Part shown: positions 49,420 through 62,732 of the stretch, in pieces
How the letters are laid out: every line of letters starts with the position of its first letter
Position numbering within the stretch: the first letter of the stretch is position 1
Made by a program: the position numbers and the translations under genes
The notes under the pieces: model-generated
Told to the model about the DNA's origin: nothing
What the model saw: only the letters and a program-made list of their open reading frames with translations
Database searches by the model: none
Assembly (NCBI GenBank): GCA_907165275.2
Contig: OU015660.1
Location: 4,838,501 to 4,902,500, forward strand
Source of the DNA: Zygaena filipendulae
Taxonomy: Eukaryota; Arthropoda; Insecta; Lepidoptera; Zygaenidae
DNA length: 64,000 nt
Reading direction: 5' to 3'

Positions 49420-49710
49420 AAAACGCCTATGGGCCCTTTCACACATTCTAATGTGCGTAATGCTCCTTCATTTGTCGGGGGCTAGCACGCAGTGGAAATA
49501 TTTTCCCAAATCCATACAGCCTTAAGGATCACATAAAGCAGTCGTTTTCTCCACGCGAAAGTATGGAAGTGAGATTTATTCGGGGGACTTTGGTCTCGAG
49601 CCCCGGGCTTTGTTATGATGAATTGACACTTTTTCAGCGCCGCCTACAATTTTCAACTCCAGCGAAACACGCTCTCTGAATGAGCAATGAGTGCTAAGAG
49701 TTCGCTGTTA
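49420..49710. promoter_or_regulatory. GC-rich candidate regulatory patch
   Basis: GCCTATGGGCCCTTTCACAC, GTCGGGGGCTAGCACGCAG, AGATTTATTCGGGGGAC, CTCGAGCCCCGGGC and CAGCGCCGCCTAC (one step from a CTCF-like core). No coding frame. Confidence 0.35.
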
Positions 49711-52700
49711 TGGTTTGAAAACTTTTACCTAATGTCTCCAATGCGGCAAGGATACCTACCTTCAAATTTAATGTAACCGCTTCCAAGATAAATGGCTCTT
49801 TCCGGCGGTTGTGTAACTGTTTTTAGCACATCAACCTTAGTCCTTCCACCTTTAAATCAACAAACAAATGAACATTTTCAAAATGTAAAAAGTGTGCATA
49901 TATTGGACTTCAGACGGAAAAAAATTATTAGAGAAGATGAAATTAACGGAAATCTTAATTATACCTAGTCAGTTATACCCAGACAGCTTAGGTATAATGC
50001 CTAAATTGAAGTTTGTCAAAACGCGAAAAAATGGAGTCATGCGAGCGTATATTTAGTTTCTAATTTATCCCTCATTAAAATTAAGATACGATTTGAGTTG
50101 TGGTTGTCGAGCAAAAGTAGTATATGAACAGTAAACACGTAATAAACATGGCTGGTAGTCGGGCCATGGGCTGCCGTCACGAAATCGTCACTCGCATTTT
50201 TGCATACCAAATAATGCTATGATTTGTAACCTCTATACCTTATCACATCGCCTTGCAAATGAAATTTATTTATAGATGACATAATGCAGTAAACGACTTG
50301 AAAATGCCTCCTTGATAAAACTCTATGTTTCCGAATAAACTTTTAGCATAAAAACACCGAGACTAGCTTAAGTAAACGCACATAAATTGAGTAGGTACGT
50401 ACCTATACTAAAATATTATGAATGGCAAACTTGTTATTTGGCAAGTTGATGTCTTTATTCAACCAACAAGCTTTATGCAGAGTTGTCTAAATTATAATAA
50501 TAAGCGGGTGTGAGCTAAGGCTCAAATTAATAAAGTCATTAAAAATATCTGATACCTCGATGTTAGTTCGCTCAACGAACGCTGAATGCCAAGAGAATAC
50601 CGGTTATTGATTTATAATAATATAATTTTAAGCTACACAGATTCATATAAAAGATTTATTTGATAGTGGTTAATGATAAGTATTAATTGTCAATATGACT
50701 AAAGGCTATATTACCTACTGCAATGTAGGAGATAAATACGATTTTTCAGCCGTCGTTTATACAACTATTCCTTTCAGTTCCTCTCTCCTTTAATACAAGA
50801 TTTAATTCAAAGACGTTCAGTTTCCAAAAGCGTATTCAGTAAGCGACGCTGTTTATGCAATAACATATACTTGTATGTGGAATAAAACACACTAAAAGCC
50901 ACAACCGGTGATTTAAGCGGGCGGCTAACAATAGTGGCCTCGGTCGTATGAATAAAACGTATACAAATTTAATCAAAGGGAAATCTATTAGTAAAATGAG
51001 AAGTACGGAAGGGAGCGCACCTATATACATATTCAACACGGCACTGCATCACGAACGAGCCAATTTATGCGCTAACTCCCAAGAGTGGTACGTTTACCTC
51101 GGCCGTATGTAAAACTTGACGATTTTCTTTAGCCAATACAAATCGCAAGATAATAAATGGTATTGTTTATTTTCTTCTAAATTAACAAAAAAAATCACGT
51201 ATTGCAGAAAAAATTGCACGGGTGATAATTAAATTTGAGTAAATATAGTATTTACGTATTTTTAGTTAGGTAAGTACTTACTTTTTAATGGTGGTGGCAT
51301 GGCTTATTTGAGCTCTCCGTTGGTTTGTCTAGAATGTTCATTTATAACAATAAAGAAAGCTATAAGAGATAATTAATTTAACATTGTTATACATAATACT
51401 TATATAAATAGGTATAAAAACTTAGAATAATTAATACAGCATGCTAAATTAGTAATTCTTGCAGCAGATGTGCATAGATTATACAACAAAAGGTAGATAG
51501 GCGGATAGATAACCATAAATAGATAGAAAGATTAAAACAACTTTTGCCGGTTCTCGCTGGCTCGTTGCAAGACCAAGTTTCCTTTAATGTATTAATCAAC
51601 AGCCGCGTTGCGTACCTACTTACTTCTTTTATTTTCCCAAACGCATTTCTACTTTTGCATACGAAAGATAAAATATGAAGCTAAGTTTTACTGCCCAAAC
51701 TTTTTTGCACCCATGCTGTCACCGTTATCACAGGTCGTGTTTTATGACGTTGAATGACACCAATTTTATATTACAAGGAATTTAAAGCACAGATCTTCGT
51801 ATTAGTTGAACTAAATAAGTATTTATATAGCTGTATTTATATACACGGAGGTAGGTAGGTACGAATTGACTTAAAAATATCAAGGTAGGTAGGTACATTT
51901 CATACTGTTAAGTCTAAAAACTTAAGAAATTTACTATAAATAAGTAATCCTCTTAGGGGTGGAAAAAAGGAAACGCGGGTGAAATGACACGCTACTATTT
52001 ATATTAAGTAGGTATTGCAAAAATGACTTTGGTACTGCATGCTGCCTACAATCAAACGGGTACATACGTATAAGTGCAGGCCATCATTTATTAAATAGAA
52101 ACTCCCTTAAATATTTTTGAAAATATTTAAATAGGTAAATATTACGAAGGAACAAATTGCGAACATTTATCATTACAAACGAAGTTTAATATTATATTTC
52201 AAACAATACATTGTATAACGGAAGGCTTAATTTAGAAAAATATGAAGGGAAATAGCCCATTGCCAGACATAAGCCAGTGAAGAGTCGAGTGTGACACGAT
52301 AGATGTCCCATTCGGGGAACCACTTGTGGGAAGTGACGACAGGGTAACAGCGGCTTGTTTTAATATTTTTTTTAACACAAAGCTCGTTTACCATGATATA
52401 TGAACATTGAACATAACAATCAGCTAGAGTTCAAAAATAGTCAATAATATTCGTACAATTTTAGTTAGAATTAAAAAAACATTGATTTCATAGGTTAGGT
52501 CTACGACGTAGTAGGACTCGTAGTCGGCCGCTAGCGGGGTCTACGAAAAGTTTAACAATGGTTAATTAAAATTTTCTTACGATCCCTATTTAAATGTTAA
52601 GAAATTTTAATTCACAGGCAATACAGCTCAATTTACAATAACAGATAACTACGTAAAGTCTGCACGGTCCAATAATAATAGGACTTCAGATGTACCTATT

Positions 52701-52850
52701 TGAATATCTTGCAGCGCATCGATAGTGCTTGTTGGTGCTGCCCGGTATGGATTTAATTAGAGAAGGACCAACCCGGCGAAATTTATAGGAATTCAAGTGT
52801 TATATGCCTATAGGTATAATTAACGTGGTGGAATATTTTATAATTCTTAT
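49711..52850. other. Intronic DNA, no exon seen
   Basis: Moderately GC-rich spots at 50895-51110 (GCGGGCGGCTAAC, GTCGTATGAATAAAACG) and 52255-52360. GAGGTAGGTAGGTACG and AAGGTAGGTAGGTACA repeat at about 51847 and 51882. A tiny CCCGCGG-repeat relic (AACGCGGGTGAAATGAC) lies near 51975. CGGCCGCTAGCGGGG is at about 52525. Confidence 0.45.
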
Positions 52851-52925
52851 CTAGCTGTTTTTCCGCGGTTACCCTCACCTGAATTTCGAAGTTCTTACAT
52901 GAACTTCGTTTCAGTAGTAAAAAGA
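52851..52925 (+). repeat. CCCGCGG-family repeat, head fragment
   Basis: CTAGCTGTTTTTCCGCGG, CTCACCTGAATTTCGAAG, TTCTTACATGAACTTCG. The downstream half is missing. Confidence 0.6.
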
Positions 52926-55835
52926 GTCTAGCTAGTGTATTATTCTAGAAATCAATCTATAGTTTATGGCCGTAATAACACATATGACAGTTTTATAATT
53001 CTTGAATTCTAAAAGTTAAAAAACCAGTTTGATTTTTATTTCTTTAAGAGTTTCTGATTACAAAGATTTCTAGTGTAAATTCTAGCTTACATAGATATTG
53101 TTGTGGTATGAACCTTAATTAAATAGTGGCATTTCACGGTACAGTTGTGGCCTGCTTTGTAATTTGGCTACTGGGAAATCAAGTAGCGAAACTTGTATGC
53201 GTGTGGTCAATTATTTTGCCTTTGGGTATAATAGGTAACTTTAGATTCTAAGTTTGAGAAATTCTCCAGTCTTAATTACATGTTGGTTTGCATTACGTGG
53301 TATGGCTCTGCTAGGTTGTGTAAAATAGCACGGACGACTAATCACCGTCAAGTACTTATTCAGTTTCTAAGAAAATAATACTTGCACAAAGGTACCTATT
53401 TTGAACATCAGATTTTAAACTTTATAATATATCTTGTAAAACTGTTCTAAGATTGGTTAACTGGGAAGTAACTGTTTTTTTAAATTAGATTCATCCATTT
53501 ACCTTTATTATTTACGAATAACTATATGGATATCTAAACTTTATATATGAATAATTGTACAATAAAAAAATATAAACATCACTGCAAAAATATAAGAAAT
53601 ATAATATAATTCAGTTAGCAGTTTAAATTAAAAAGGTTGATAAAAACTGATCTGATTAATTTTCTTGTGTATACTTTCAATTAATCACTGATTTATGGCA
53701 TTGTTAAATGAAAAATAGAGTTTTTACAATGAATATAGGTACAGCAAGTATATAAATAATTCAACAGCACAAATGAAGTGGAAACGGCGGCGAATCACAC
53801 GTCCTTTTATGTTGTATACAATCAATTAAGCACATAAATAATTGCGTTTGCTAAGTTAGTATTAGTTAGTAGTAACTATAGTTAGTCATTTAAAATTTTT
53901 ATTCTATTCTTGTAAGGCAAGTTTTTTCCAGAACAATACATTACGATATGGTACAAGCAATAATCTTCCATCGGAAAGTACATTATGAATCACATACGGC
54001 ATAGTAATATTTTCGTATTTTAATTAGTGAAGTTAAAATTTATAATAAGTATATATAATTTAAATTATACGAGCTATGCTTCAAACAATTAATTATTTGA
54101 AAAAAAGGAGCCTCAATATTAAATAAACATACGTTTTAAGTGAGCAAATTAACAAATATAAAACGCCTCTACATTGACGCTAGCCTGCTACGCTTATAGT
54201 GTTTGTACCACAAAGGAAGAACCCGCGAGTTGACTGCAGGGATATAAATTAAATGCTTACGTTTCGCTTGCTTTGCTCAGCAACTTTAATTAAGCGCCTC
54301 CACATCTATCCTCCATTGTATATCTATCTACATGTGCGTAATAGCGTTCAACACATTCACATGAATGACTGGTCACCAAATAGAAGCCATAAGTACTTGA
54401 CCTTGAGACATAATACCGATGTCGAAAATTATATGAAAATGAAAATATGAGTTAAAGTTTAATTCATAGAGTGGTAAAATAAAATGGATTGTAGGTTAGC
54501 ATTCGTCTCGGTTATTGAACTACCCACATTTAGTAAAAAAAAATTCGTTGAAGTAGATAATTTAGGTTAAATTACTGAAATATTATAATCTCATGCACAA
54601 AAACCAATTTAACTTGATTTAGATCACTCTACATCCGATGCTGGAGTGTAGTTTAAAATTATTCATGACGCTTGGGAGAAGTCTTCTGCAATTTTTTCAA
54701 GGCTTTTGGCTGCATACATCGTCATGAGTCAAATATATAATTAGAAGTAACCACCCTGGTTTCATAAAATTATATTTATACAGCAAAATTGAAGACTTGA
54801 CTAAGCAACCGTAATTCGTTCTGAATTGTACAGTGTAGGTACATCTATAAATCCCGGTAGAGTCGTTTCACGTAATGCATTTTGCACATTAAAAATGAAA
54901 TTTTGTCAGTAAAAACCATTAAATTTTCCAATATTGAACATTTTTATTATAAATTCATAATACTCAGGTGGTATACATATACACGTATAAGCTGATGGTT
55001 TGGTATATCAGTGAGTTTATTATGAATTGTGAGACTCATTTATATTAAAGAGAAGCGGTAGAGATACGCGTAGGTATAGCTATACAACTGGTGACTTAGT
55101 TAACTTGGCAAAAACCCAATAAATACAACAACATCATATCTGGCGTCTCGTAGGTATTTTTATTTACTACACGAGAAAAGTTGTCCAAATGAAACGAATA
55201 ATACTAAACAATGTTTGAACGTGAGTGTAACAAAAAAAAATCGCTAACACGATACTAATTTGTACCGTGGAAACAACATGGTCATGAACGAGATTAAAAA
55301 AATTTATACTCAGCTGTCGCTCTTGATGAATTTTATCCGACGAAATTTTTGTTTGCATCAAACCCGGTACGTTTACAATTTTTCATTAGCTGTGTAGGAT
55401 ACAGTCAGAAGAAGTGTTTCCAACCATTTAGCTTTTGACGCTGTTCCGTGCTTTACCATAATTGGGGATGGAATCGCAACTCTATATGAAAAACGCTTTA
55501 ATTTTATCATACTAGAACATCTAAACTCTACGAGATGACGGTAAAAATTAGATTTGGTACTTATGAAAAATATTGAATTGATATAATAAAAATATAATAA
55601 AAAAACCCCAATTTTAAAAAGACCCGAGTGAAGCGTGGTGGCTCATGTAGGTAGGTACCTACAAATATGACAACACTAAACTAAATTGTAAATTAGACAT
55701 GAAAAAAATAATTGCGGAGGCGTTATAAAGGATGACCGACAAAAACTTTTTCTATGTAAGTACCTACCTATTATTTTTCGAACAAGTCTGTTTATCGATT
55801 TGTTTGAATGTGCATCGCATAAAAAATTACGTACT
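52926..55835. other. AT-rich intronic DNA, nothing recognised
   Basis: No exon, known repeat or notable regulatory cluster seen. Short frames at 54253-54450 and 55167-55361 are not supported. Confidence 0.5.
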
Positions 55836-55930
55836 GGACGGGTTTGCACATAAACTTGGCATATGTATATTTACGTCCTGACATAACCTTTAGGATACTT
55901 TTTGGATTACAGAGAGAATCCGAAAGAATT
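55836..55930 (-). repeat. CCCGCGG-family repeat, decayed
   Basis: TACTGGACGGGTTTGCACAT, AACTTGGCATATG, TAGGATACTTTTTGGATTAC and AATCCGAAAGAATTCCG preserve the block order of reverse-orientation copies, but identity is low. Confidence 0.4.
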
Positions 55931-57469
55931 CCGAAAGGCACCAGCCATATGCCTAACTGAAATTCATAAAACTCTTACTCGATAGGCAGCTATAGAGTGT
56001 AGTCAAGTTGTTTATATAAATTGAACGATTAGCTTTTTCGATTATTTTTCATAGACGACGACGGTTCATATGTGTAGAAGTTACCGATGAAATCCCGAAG
56101 GACAATGCTGCGTAGTTAATTTCTCTTTAGTTCAATTTATCTATACAACTTAATAAGAATAAAATGTCATAAATTAATTATATGACGATGCTTTATATAT
56201 TTACGAATTTTAATATAAGCTGATGTTTCTCTAGACTCTGGATAATATACCAGTAATAATTGCCCAAATATTTTCTCTGCAGACTGTACCAGAAAAACCA
56301 AACACAACTAGAGCTCAGTTACTAATGAAGGGATCATTTTGTAGATAAGCAAGTAGGTACCTACCGTACCTGATAGTAAACCGGTTTCACATCACGTTCA
56401 CTATACACTATAGTGAGTTTTTATTGAATGCACTTCACCATATTTACTTATTAGGTATATGTTACTTATCACTCACTTAAGTAGGTAATACACATGCGTT
56501 CTATCAAAAACTTTAGAGTCAACTAAAATAATCGTCACCTGTCGAACAATTTTACTCTTCAAAATAAAAAGGTTTTAACAATAGTCGTCAAAACTTTCAC
56601 CATAACAATAGATCAAAAAACAACTTCTTTTTACCTTTGTATGCGCGCTACAAAAACAAACTTTCTCTTGTCCAAGCCAAAAAAATGTGATATTTTAAGT
56701 AAAAATGTTTAAAAAATCACTAGTAGGCTAAGCACAGTCGCTCGAGCTATCCGATCTGGCGGACAATCGTTACGATACTAAAAAACGGTACCCTTTTATC
56801 CAGAAATCTCTTAACAAGGTTAGTTTAGGCAAACTTTTGTGATGTGATTTTTTTTTGTTGGGCCGTCCATATGAATTCGTTTGATACTTATTATATTCCC
56901 CTTTCGATGCTCAGGAATTCCAAACGGAACAGGGTGTGCTATTCTTACTGAATTCAAATGCGCAGGAGTGAGTGTGATGCAAACAGTTTTAAAATAACCC
57001 TTCAACGCATACGGAGAACACGTTTGGGAAATAATTTGAATATCGAAATGCAGATGGCTCCTTTTATCTGGAGGAGCTTTGGAGTCGCCGCCGATACCAT
57101 ACAAGTTAATTAAGGTTTGCCCATTAATTAAATATTGGTTTTGATTGTATTCATTTCGCAGTTTCAATTAAGCTTACGACTGTATTAAATTATCTCAATT
57201 AAGTAGGTAGATAGGTACCTACATACATTGTATACCTACGTGTGAAATATTATAGATTTGTCATTCTGGTGGTTCTAAATTCGTTTTTCATGTTTAATTT
57301 TCTGACTTATTGGTATACCTAGTAGTCAATCTATATTTTATTTTTACTTGTATTCAAAATAACTGCATTTCCGTCAACTTTTGATGTTAAGCGGCACTAA
57401 TACGATTGTATAGGAGTTTTTAATCAATATAAAATGAACCATTTCAATCAAATCTCTCACTTTCGTATC
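55931..57469. other. Intronic DNA; homeodomain-like sites near 57.1 kb
   Basis: CAAGTTAATTAAGG and CCCATTAATTAAAT (about 57101-57131) are paired TTAATTAA sites of Antp-class type. They lie within a minus-strand open frame 56820-57167 (115 codons) for which I see no domain and no splice signals. The rest is AT-rich. Confidence 0.4.
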
Positions 57470-57930
57470 TGGGACGATGCATTCGTTCAGCGAATGGATT
57501 CACTAAGCGAAACACCAAAATTTATTGGGTTAGTAGTTGCCGAGGTCGATAAAACTGCCACTCCACATCAGAAAGACGTAACTCCATAAATTCGACGGGC
57601 AAAAGTTACGACTCTCTATAGAATAAAACAAAGTAAGCTTTTGCGTGATTCTGCCTGAAGGTTGTATGACTGAAAAGAGCATTGCGCAGTGCAATTTTGT
57701 GATATCTTTTTCACTCTTTCAACGGCGGAGCAGCTAGGCGACATAAGGACGTTATAGTGCCGAATTAGCATATTTATTGCTAGTTACACGACAAAATAAA
57801 TTTATCTTAGCCCATTGGGCTTGAGCTGCCGTCGCCTTTTTTCTTTGCGTCACATATTGTCACTTCCGCTTCATCGTAAGTATAGTTTGGGTGTGGCTGG
57901 CGTTTAATTAATTGCATTGATTTCTAAATA
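57470..57930. promoter_or_regulatory. Candidate Hox-responsive enhancer block
   Basis: A long stretch of mixed-complexity sequence: hairpin CATTCG-TTCAG-CGAATG (57480-57496), AAATTTATTGGG (about 57518-57529), GACGTAACTCCATAAATTCG, ATTTATTGC (57772-57780), AAAATAAATTTATC (about 57793-57806), CCCATTGGGC, then GGCTTGAGCTGCCGTCGCC and TTTAATTAATTGC. Several TTTATTG/CCATAAA Hox-like sites in under 500 bp. Confidence 0.35.
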
Positions 57931-58107
57931 GGTGAATTGAATATTTTCATGATACGTAAATTAAACTTATATTTGTTATTAAAATAATATTAAAATTCAT
58001 ATAAAAATTGCTGTTGCAGGTAGGTACTTAATTATTTAACTATCTTTCTGTGAAATAAAAATATATTTTAAGAGCCTATACTTCTATCTTACAGTGACTT
58101 ATGTAGC

Positions 58108-58147
58108 CGACCATTTCATGAAATAGTTGCATTTCATGAAATGGTCG
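58108..58147. repeat. Palindromic repeat, CGACCATTTCATGAAAT arms
   Basis: 17-bp perfectly complementary arms (58108-58124 and 58131-58147) around a 6-base loop AGTTGC. Each arm also contains the palindrome ATTTCATGAAAT. The motif is familiar from dispersed lepidopteran sequence. Confidence 0.6.
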
Positions 58148-58239
58148 ATCATATCATAAACTGATTTTAAGTATAGTGTCCACGTACAACTAGGTAGGTA
58201 CTTTTTGGCTTTAGGCAGGGCGTAGAGCACCTCGATATT

Positions 58240-58327
58240 CTTGGTTAGATTAGGTTTGTACTAGAGACCAAGTCGCGCGAGTCGAGCGAGGGCAGCGAAG
58301 TACCTACCTATAGCGGCTGGCTACGCA
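58240..58327 (+). repeat. CG-rich repeat shared with 18271-18357
   Basis: GATTAGGTTTGTACTAGAG, CCAAGTCGCGCGAGTCGAGC, GAGGGCAGCGAAG, TAGCGGCTGGCTACGC. Same order as the intergenic copy, with a TACCTACCTA insertion. Confidence 0.6.
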
Positions 58328-58499
58328 CGAAACACACAATATGGTGACATCTATAATGATGTGACTACATCATTCATTAATTGATCAATTATTATTATAT
58401 GTGGCCACGACATGTCGGTAAATAGGTAAAAAAACCATTTGTTTAGGGATAAAATAAAAAACAATTTCAAAAACAAAATCGCAATAATGAACACCATAC

Positions 58500-58870
58500 A
58501 AACTACAATTTTGTATTTAATATCCAACAACGCGTGCCAAGATTCACCAATGCATCATTTTATATGGTCAGCATGAGTTTTACCTGCGCTCAGCATATAT
58601 AGCTGCTGCGCACATACACGCACTTCGTAAACGCCTCTGACAAAACCGGTCCACAACAACGCCGGCATACAAATGAACTTTCCTACTTCCCTTCGTATAC
58701 ATTCGTCGTCTTTCATTGGCGCCGCGTTATCCCATAAATCCATCTCGCTCGCGTGTCGCAGGCAACTTCATGTCAATGCGTGGTGGAACCAATCAAAACG
58801 CGCGATGCCATCGCCATATTGTATTGTATGACGCGTCAAAAGCGCCCTCTTTGTCAACATATTGGAATGA
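58500..58870. promoter_or_regulatory. GC-rich patch with CTCF-like and Pho-like sites
   Basis: ATGCCATCGCCATATTG (58805-58821) has two GCCAT cores and AGCGCCCTCT (58841-58850) is an exact match to the insect CTCF consensus GCGCC[AC][CT]CT. Also ACGCGTGCC, CATTGGCGCCGCGTTATC, CTCGCTCGCGTGTCGC and TGACGTGACGTG. Opposing open frames (58555-58743 minus, 58716-59009 plus) cross the patch without recognisable domains. Confidence 0.4.
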
Positions 58871-61289
58871 CGTGACGTGTCTTTATTTTTCCCATGTTTT
58901 TGTGATATTTCTCATAGATTTTGTGTTACTATTTAAAAATAAATATTGTGAAAAGTTAAAGGTACCTATCGTTACTGTATACAATAAAATATTTCCGTCA
59001 AATACCTAATTTCTCCAGTGCCAATTGCTTGCTTAGTGACGTCAAGTAGGTAGGACTCGGCGCAACATAAAGCTAAGTTCAGTTCACTTATTGTAGTTTA
59101 TACAATGCTTATAATATCATTGAGTTTATATTGATACTGTTATATTTTATTTGATATTATATAATTTATAATAAACTGTCTAAATTATATTATTTTATAC
59201 TATAAATTGATTTTTTTTTACATTCAATCAGCTGTATTCTAAAAATACCTATCTACCTAAAATCTCAATTGTACCTACCTACCTACTAGATTTTGGTGAG
59301 ATGCTTTAATATGATTCCTATAAACAATAAACAATCCAATTTATTGTAGTAGGTATACGTTAAATAACTACACTTTAGCCTTGAAATAATTAAATTGTGA
59401 CTTAAATAGATAATAGATTTAAAAACAGTATTTTTTGTAAATAATGAGGATATAAAAGTGTAAAATCTCACATCATTCTTTTAAATTAAATTCTGACAGT
59501 TATTAAATGCTTATTAACCTGCCTAAAAGTAGGTATTATTGTAGTAGCTTAATTATATTTACTTAACTGAGTGAGGATAAAATAATTAATTCTCTAAAAA
59601 TAGCTAGTAGAGTAGGTAGGTATGCTCATATTTTCGTTATCATAACTATCTACTATTAATTTAATATTCTCTACGACTTGTGGGTGTTAGGTATGATATA
59701 AATTAATACAATGGAAATATTTTAGAGGCATAATTAGTATTATAGAAATGTTTTTCATCAAATTAATAGAGAAATAAACAAACAACGCCGTCGGCTTTTT
59801 AGCTGAACTCGACCAATGACACCGTCGCGTCGCATTAATGAACTGCGCATGCGTAGAAAAACATTTAAAAAAATTAAATTCTGCAAACATAAAAACAGAT
59901 ACAGATTTTAATTAGTTAGATAAGTATACAGTGACTAATTAAATCGGCCACTCACTTAATGGTTTTTATTTTATTATTAAGATGTTGAGTAATCCAACTG
60001 GTTAACCTACAATGAAGCAATAATAGTTATTAATATTCTTATACCATCATTAATAATGATAACTGCCACTTTTTTCAGCAAGAAATCAAATGAAGAAATT
60101 TATGTGTAACATTTTTTATCATCTACCTAGGTATAGATGTGTCAGTGAAATGATTTGATATTATTGATTGCAGACTTACCAATAAATTATTTTTTGTGCA
60201 ATACGTGTAAGTGCATGTACCTACCTACCTCTTTCTAATTGAAACAAAACCTAAATTTCAAATTGAATTAGTAGGTAAGAATGTATTTTATATTTTAAAT
60301 ATTAGATACATGAAGTAATAAAATTAGAATATAACTAACAATTACATTTTAATTATGAGTTAGAAGATGTAGAGATAAATAGGTACCTACCTAACTGTTT
60401 CAAAAATGTATTATTCAAATAGATTATAAAGGTTTCTTGGATTAATTTTATTATTTCTATAAAATGCCTAGTATACTTAAGACAAGTGTGTTAAATAGTT
60501 GGAGACCTATTTATGTTTTGTGTTAATTACACAGAAAACTATAATTTGGCTATAATTATGTGTTAATGATTTCAGTAGGCAGTTAAGTATAAGTAAGTTT
60601 ATTATAATATTATATTTATTTTTTTATTTAAATCTTTCCATGTAGGTATAGTATAACTTAGAGTATATCTTTTTACATGTTGGAATAATTACATTTATAT
60701 TGTATATTCGTTGTACCTACATAAAAATGCCTACTAATAGGTTTTTTTATGTATAACCTTATAAAAAGTACATTAAGTAGTCTATTTACTCAACAACAGA
60801 GCATTGCAAGTTTTGCATTGCATAGATAAAATACCTTCAGTGCCAAGACTTCCTCGGGCAAAAGAAGCGAAACGAAACGGTTTGATTTAGTAGAGAAATT
60901 TTGGATATAAGCCGCGACTGCGTTGGTGGTGTCTGCTTGTAACATATTATAATCACATGGTATTAGGTATATTTAACTCTATTATGACGACGATTCTTTC
61001 AGTTGAAAGAAGTTACATGTAGGTAAGGTTGTCTGGGAGAAATCCTTTTGTTTGCCTCTGATTAAATATCTATTTTGGATCTTATAATCGGGATTTCCGC
61101 AGGAAGTTCTAATACCTACCTATGCCAAAGTGCAAAATTTTATTGCAACCGGATGAAGCAGCGCATAAAATATAAATTAATAAACATTGATTTTTATTTA
61201 TTAGATGCAACAAACCATGTACCTACCTACAGGTACAATCTTTTAGATTTGATAGTTCTTTCCTACAAAGTCAACAGTCAAACTACCCG
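58871..61289. other. AT-rich intronic DNA, nothing recognised
   Basis: Very AT-rich with dense TACCTACC motifs (for example about 59274-59285, 60220-60227, 60382-60391). ACTGCGCATGCGTAG lies near 59843. No exon or known repeat. Confidence 0.5.
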
Positions 61290-61380
61290 ATGTTCTCCTC
61301 GCAGTTTCAACTGCGTTAATTTCAGGATTTCTTAAAGAACTCTCTGTATCTGGATGAAAAGTAGGTATCTAGATCCTATA
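61290..61380 (+). repeat. CCCGCGG-family repeat, decayed head
   Basis: GTTCTCCTCGCAGTTTCAAC, TGCGTTAATTTCAGGATTTC, CTCTGTATCTGGATGAAAAG. Explains part of the open frame 61075-61335. Confidence 0.5.
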
Positions 61381-62732
61381 GTTGCATCCACCATTATTTC
61401 CGTGTGAATTTCTGGACTCCCCTTAGAACTCTTTTTTCCAAGATTCCTATTAATGAAAGAATTTTTATGAATTGTTTCGGGAATTTCAGAGATTACTTCC
61501 TACAAAGTTTATACCTCTACTTTGTAGGTAACGATAGAATAATAGCTGACCTCAAAAGGAGCCATACTCAGGGGCCAACTTTGAATAGATAATATTATTT
61601 GAATGTGACTTTAAGGTAAGGCAATTACTTTTTTGCTGATCAAAGATGCTTTCATTTAATTCATATTTAAAATTCACGTGCCCAGAATTCAGTTTGACTG
61701 AGAGACATTGACCTATTTATGTCATTCTAGTATCTAAATTATTAACTGCTCAGTTATAGGTAGGTACATAAAATAGGTTAATATGTTTTTTTTTATTTTC
61801 CACATTTTTGATAAAGGTTTATCATCCTTAATTTTAATACACAGCCCTTTATGTCTGACACAAATTATATAATAAACACATGTTAAAGGGCATCCAAAAA
61901 TTTACACAAACGGACCGGACTTAAGCCTACTTAAACAAATTTACAACAACCGTTCCTCCTGAAGGTGACCCAAATTACCATGAAAAAAGTTTAATATCCC
62001 TTTATTTCAGGACAAACAGAGCCTGTTGGTGGGTATCCCGTGTAATCCCGACCACTTATCACGCGTGCAAAATGCAAATTCAAAGCGGGCCAGCGAACGC
62101 AGAATTAACGGGTGCCTACACTTACAACCGCCCTGGTTGCCTATGGGTACCTACATCACGGTTATTGTCAAACTTACACAAGGTGTAAGGCTGCAAAGTA
62201 ACGATATCCAAGGATAAACAGGAACAATATCACAATGATCTTTCCCGTATTCAGCTACTCAATAGTATTGTATATAATCCTACAAACTTAAAATTAGGAA
62301 GTTCCGGCACGTGCGACCGGATCAAACTTAAAATAGTTTTAAATTTATTATAGATAATGAAGTTAACGTAATAATTGTATAATACAGTACAAATTTTAAT
62401 TATAAAGAACAATATTGATAATTAAAGTAATTTATAATAAAAGTAATTATAAAAAATCTTTATAATTTGTATTTCTTAATTATTTCTTTAGCTTCATTTA
62501 TAAATTTAAATTTCACCAGAACGCTGTTTCATTTTTGGTGCATCCTTCCTTCCTATAAACATACAAACTCTTAAAATATGCTGAAATTTTTACTTTATTT
62601 TATAGAAATCTCTCAAAGTGCTCTTACACCAGTTTTATGTACCTACCTAATATTTGGTTTAACTTGAAAAATTAAGAACAACAAATAATATGTATGTAAT
62701 TTACTTAATACCTACTTTACATTTTCATGGAA
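61381..62732. other. Intronic DNA, one GC-richer block
   Basis: A plus-strand acceptor-like TCCCTTTATTTCAG (about 61997-62010) precedes a GC-richer block to about 62220 (GTATCCCGTGTAATCCCG, AAAGCGGGCCAGCGAACGC, CAACCGCCCTGGTTGCC). This could be an antisense non-coding exon or a conserved element. The rest is AT-rich. Confidence 0.35.

Noticed and set aside
56820..57167. 115-codon minus-strand open frame
   Set aside because: No domain or splice signals; contains paired TTAATTAA sites and is more likely regulatory DNA that is open by chance.
58408..58425. Possible Ubx microexon (reads TDM on the minus strand)
   Set aside because: Flanking codons do not fit the known microexon peptides and no splice sites border it.
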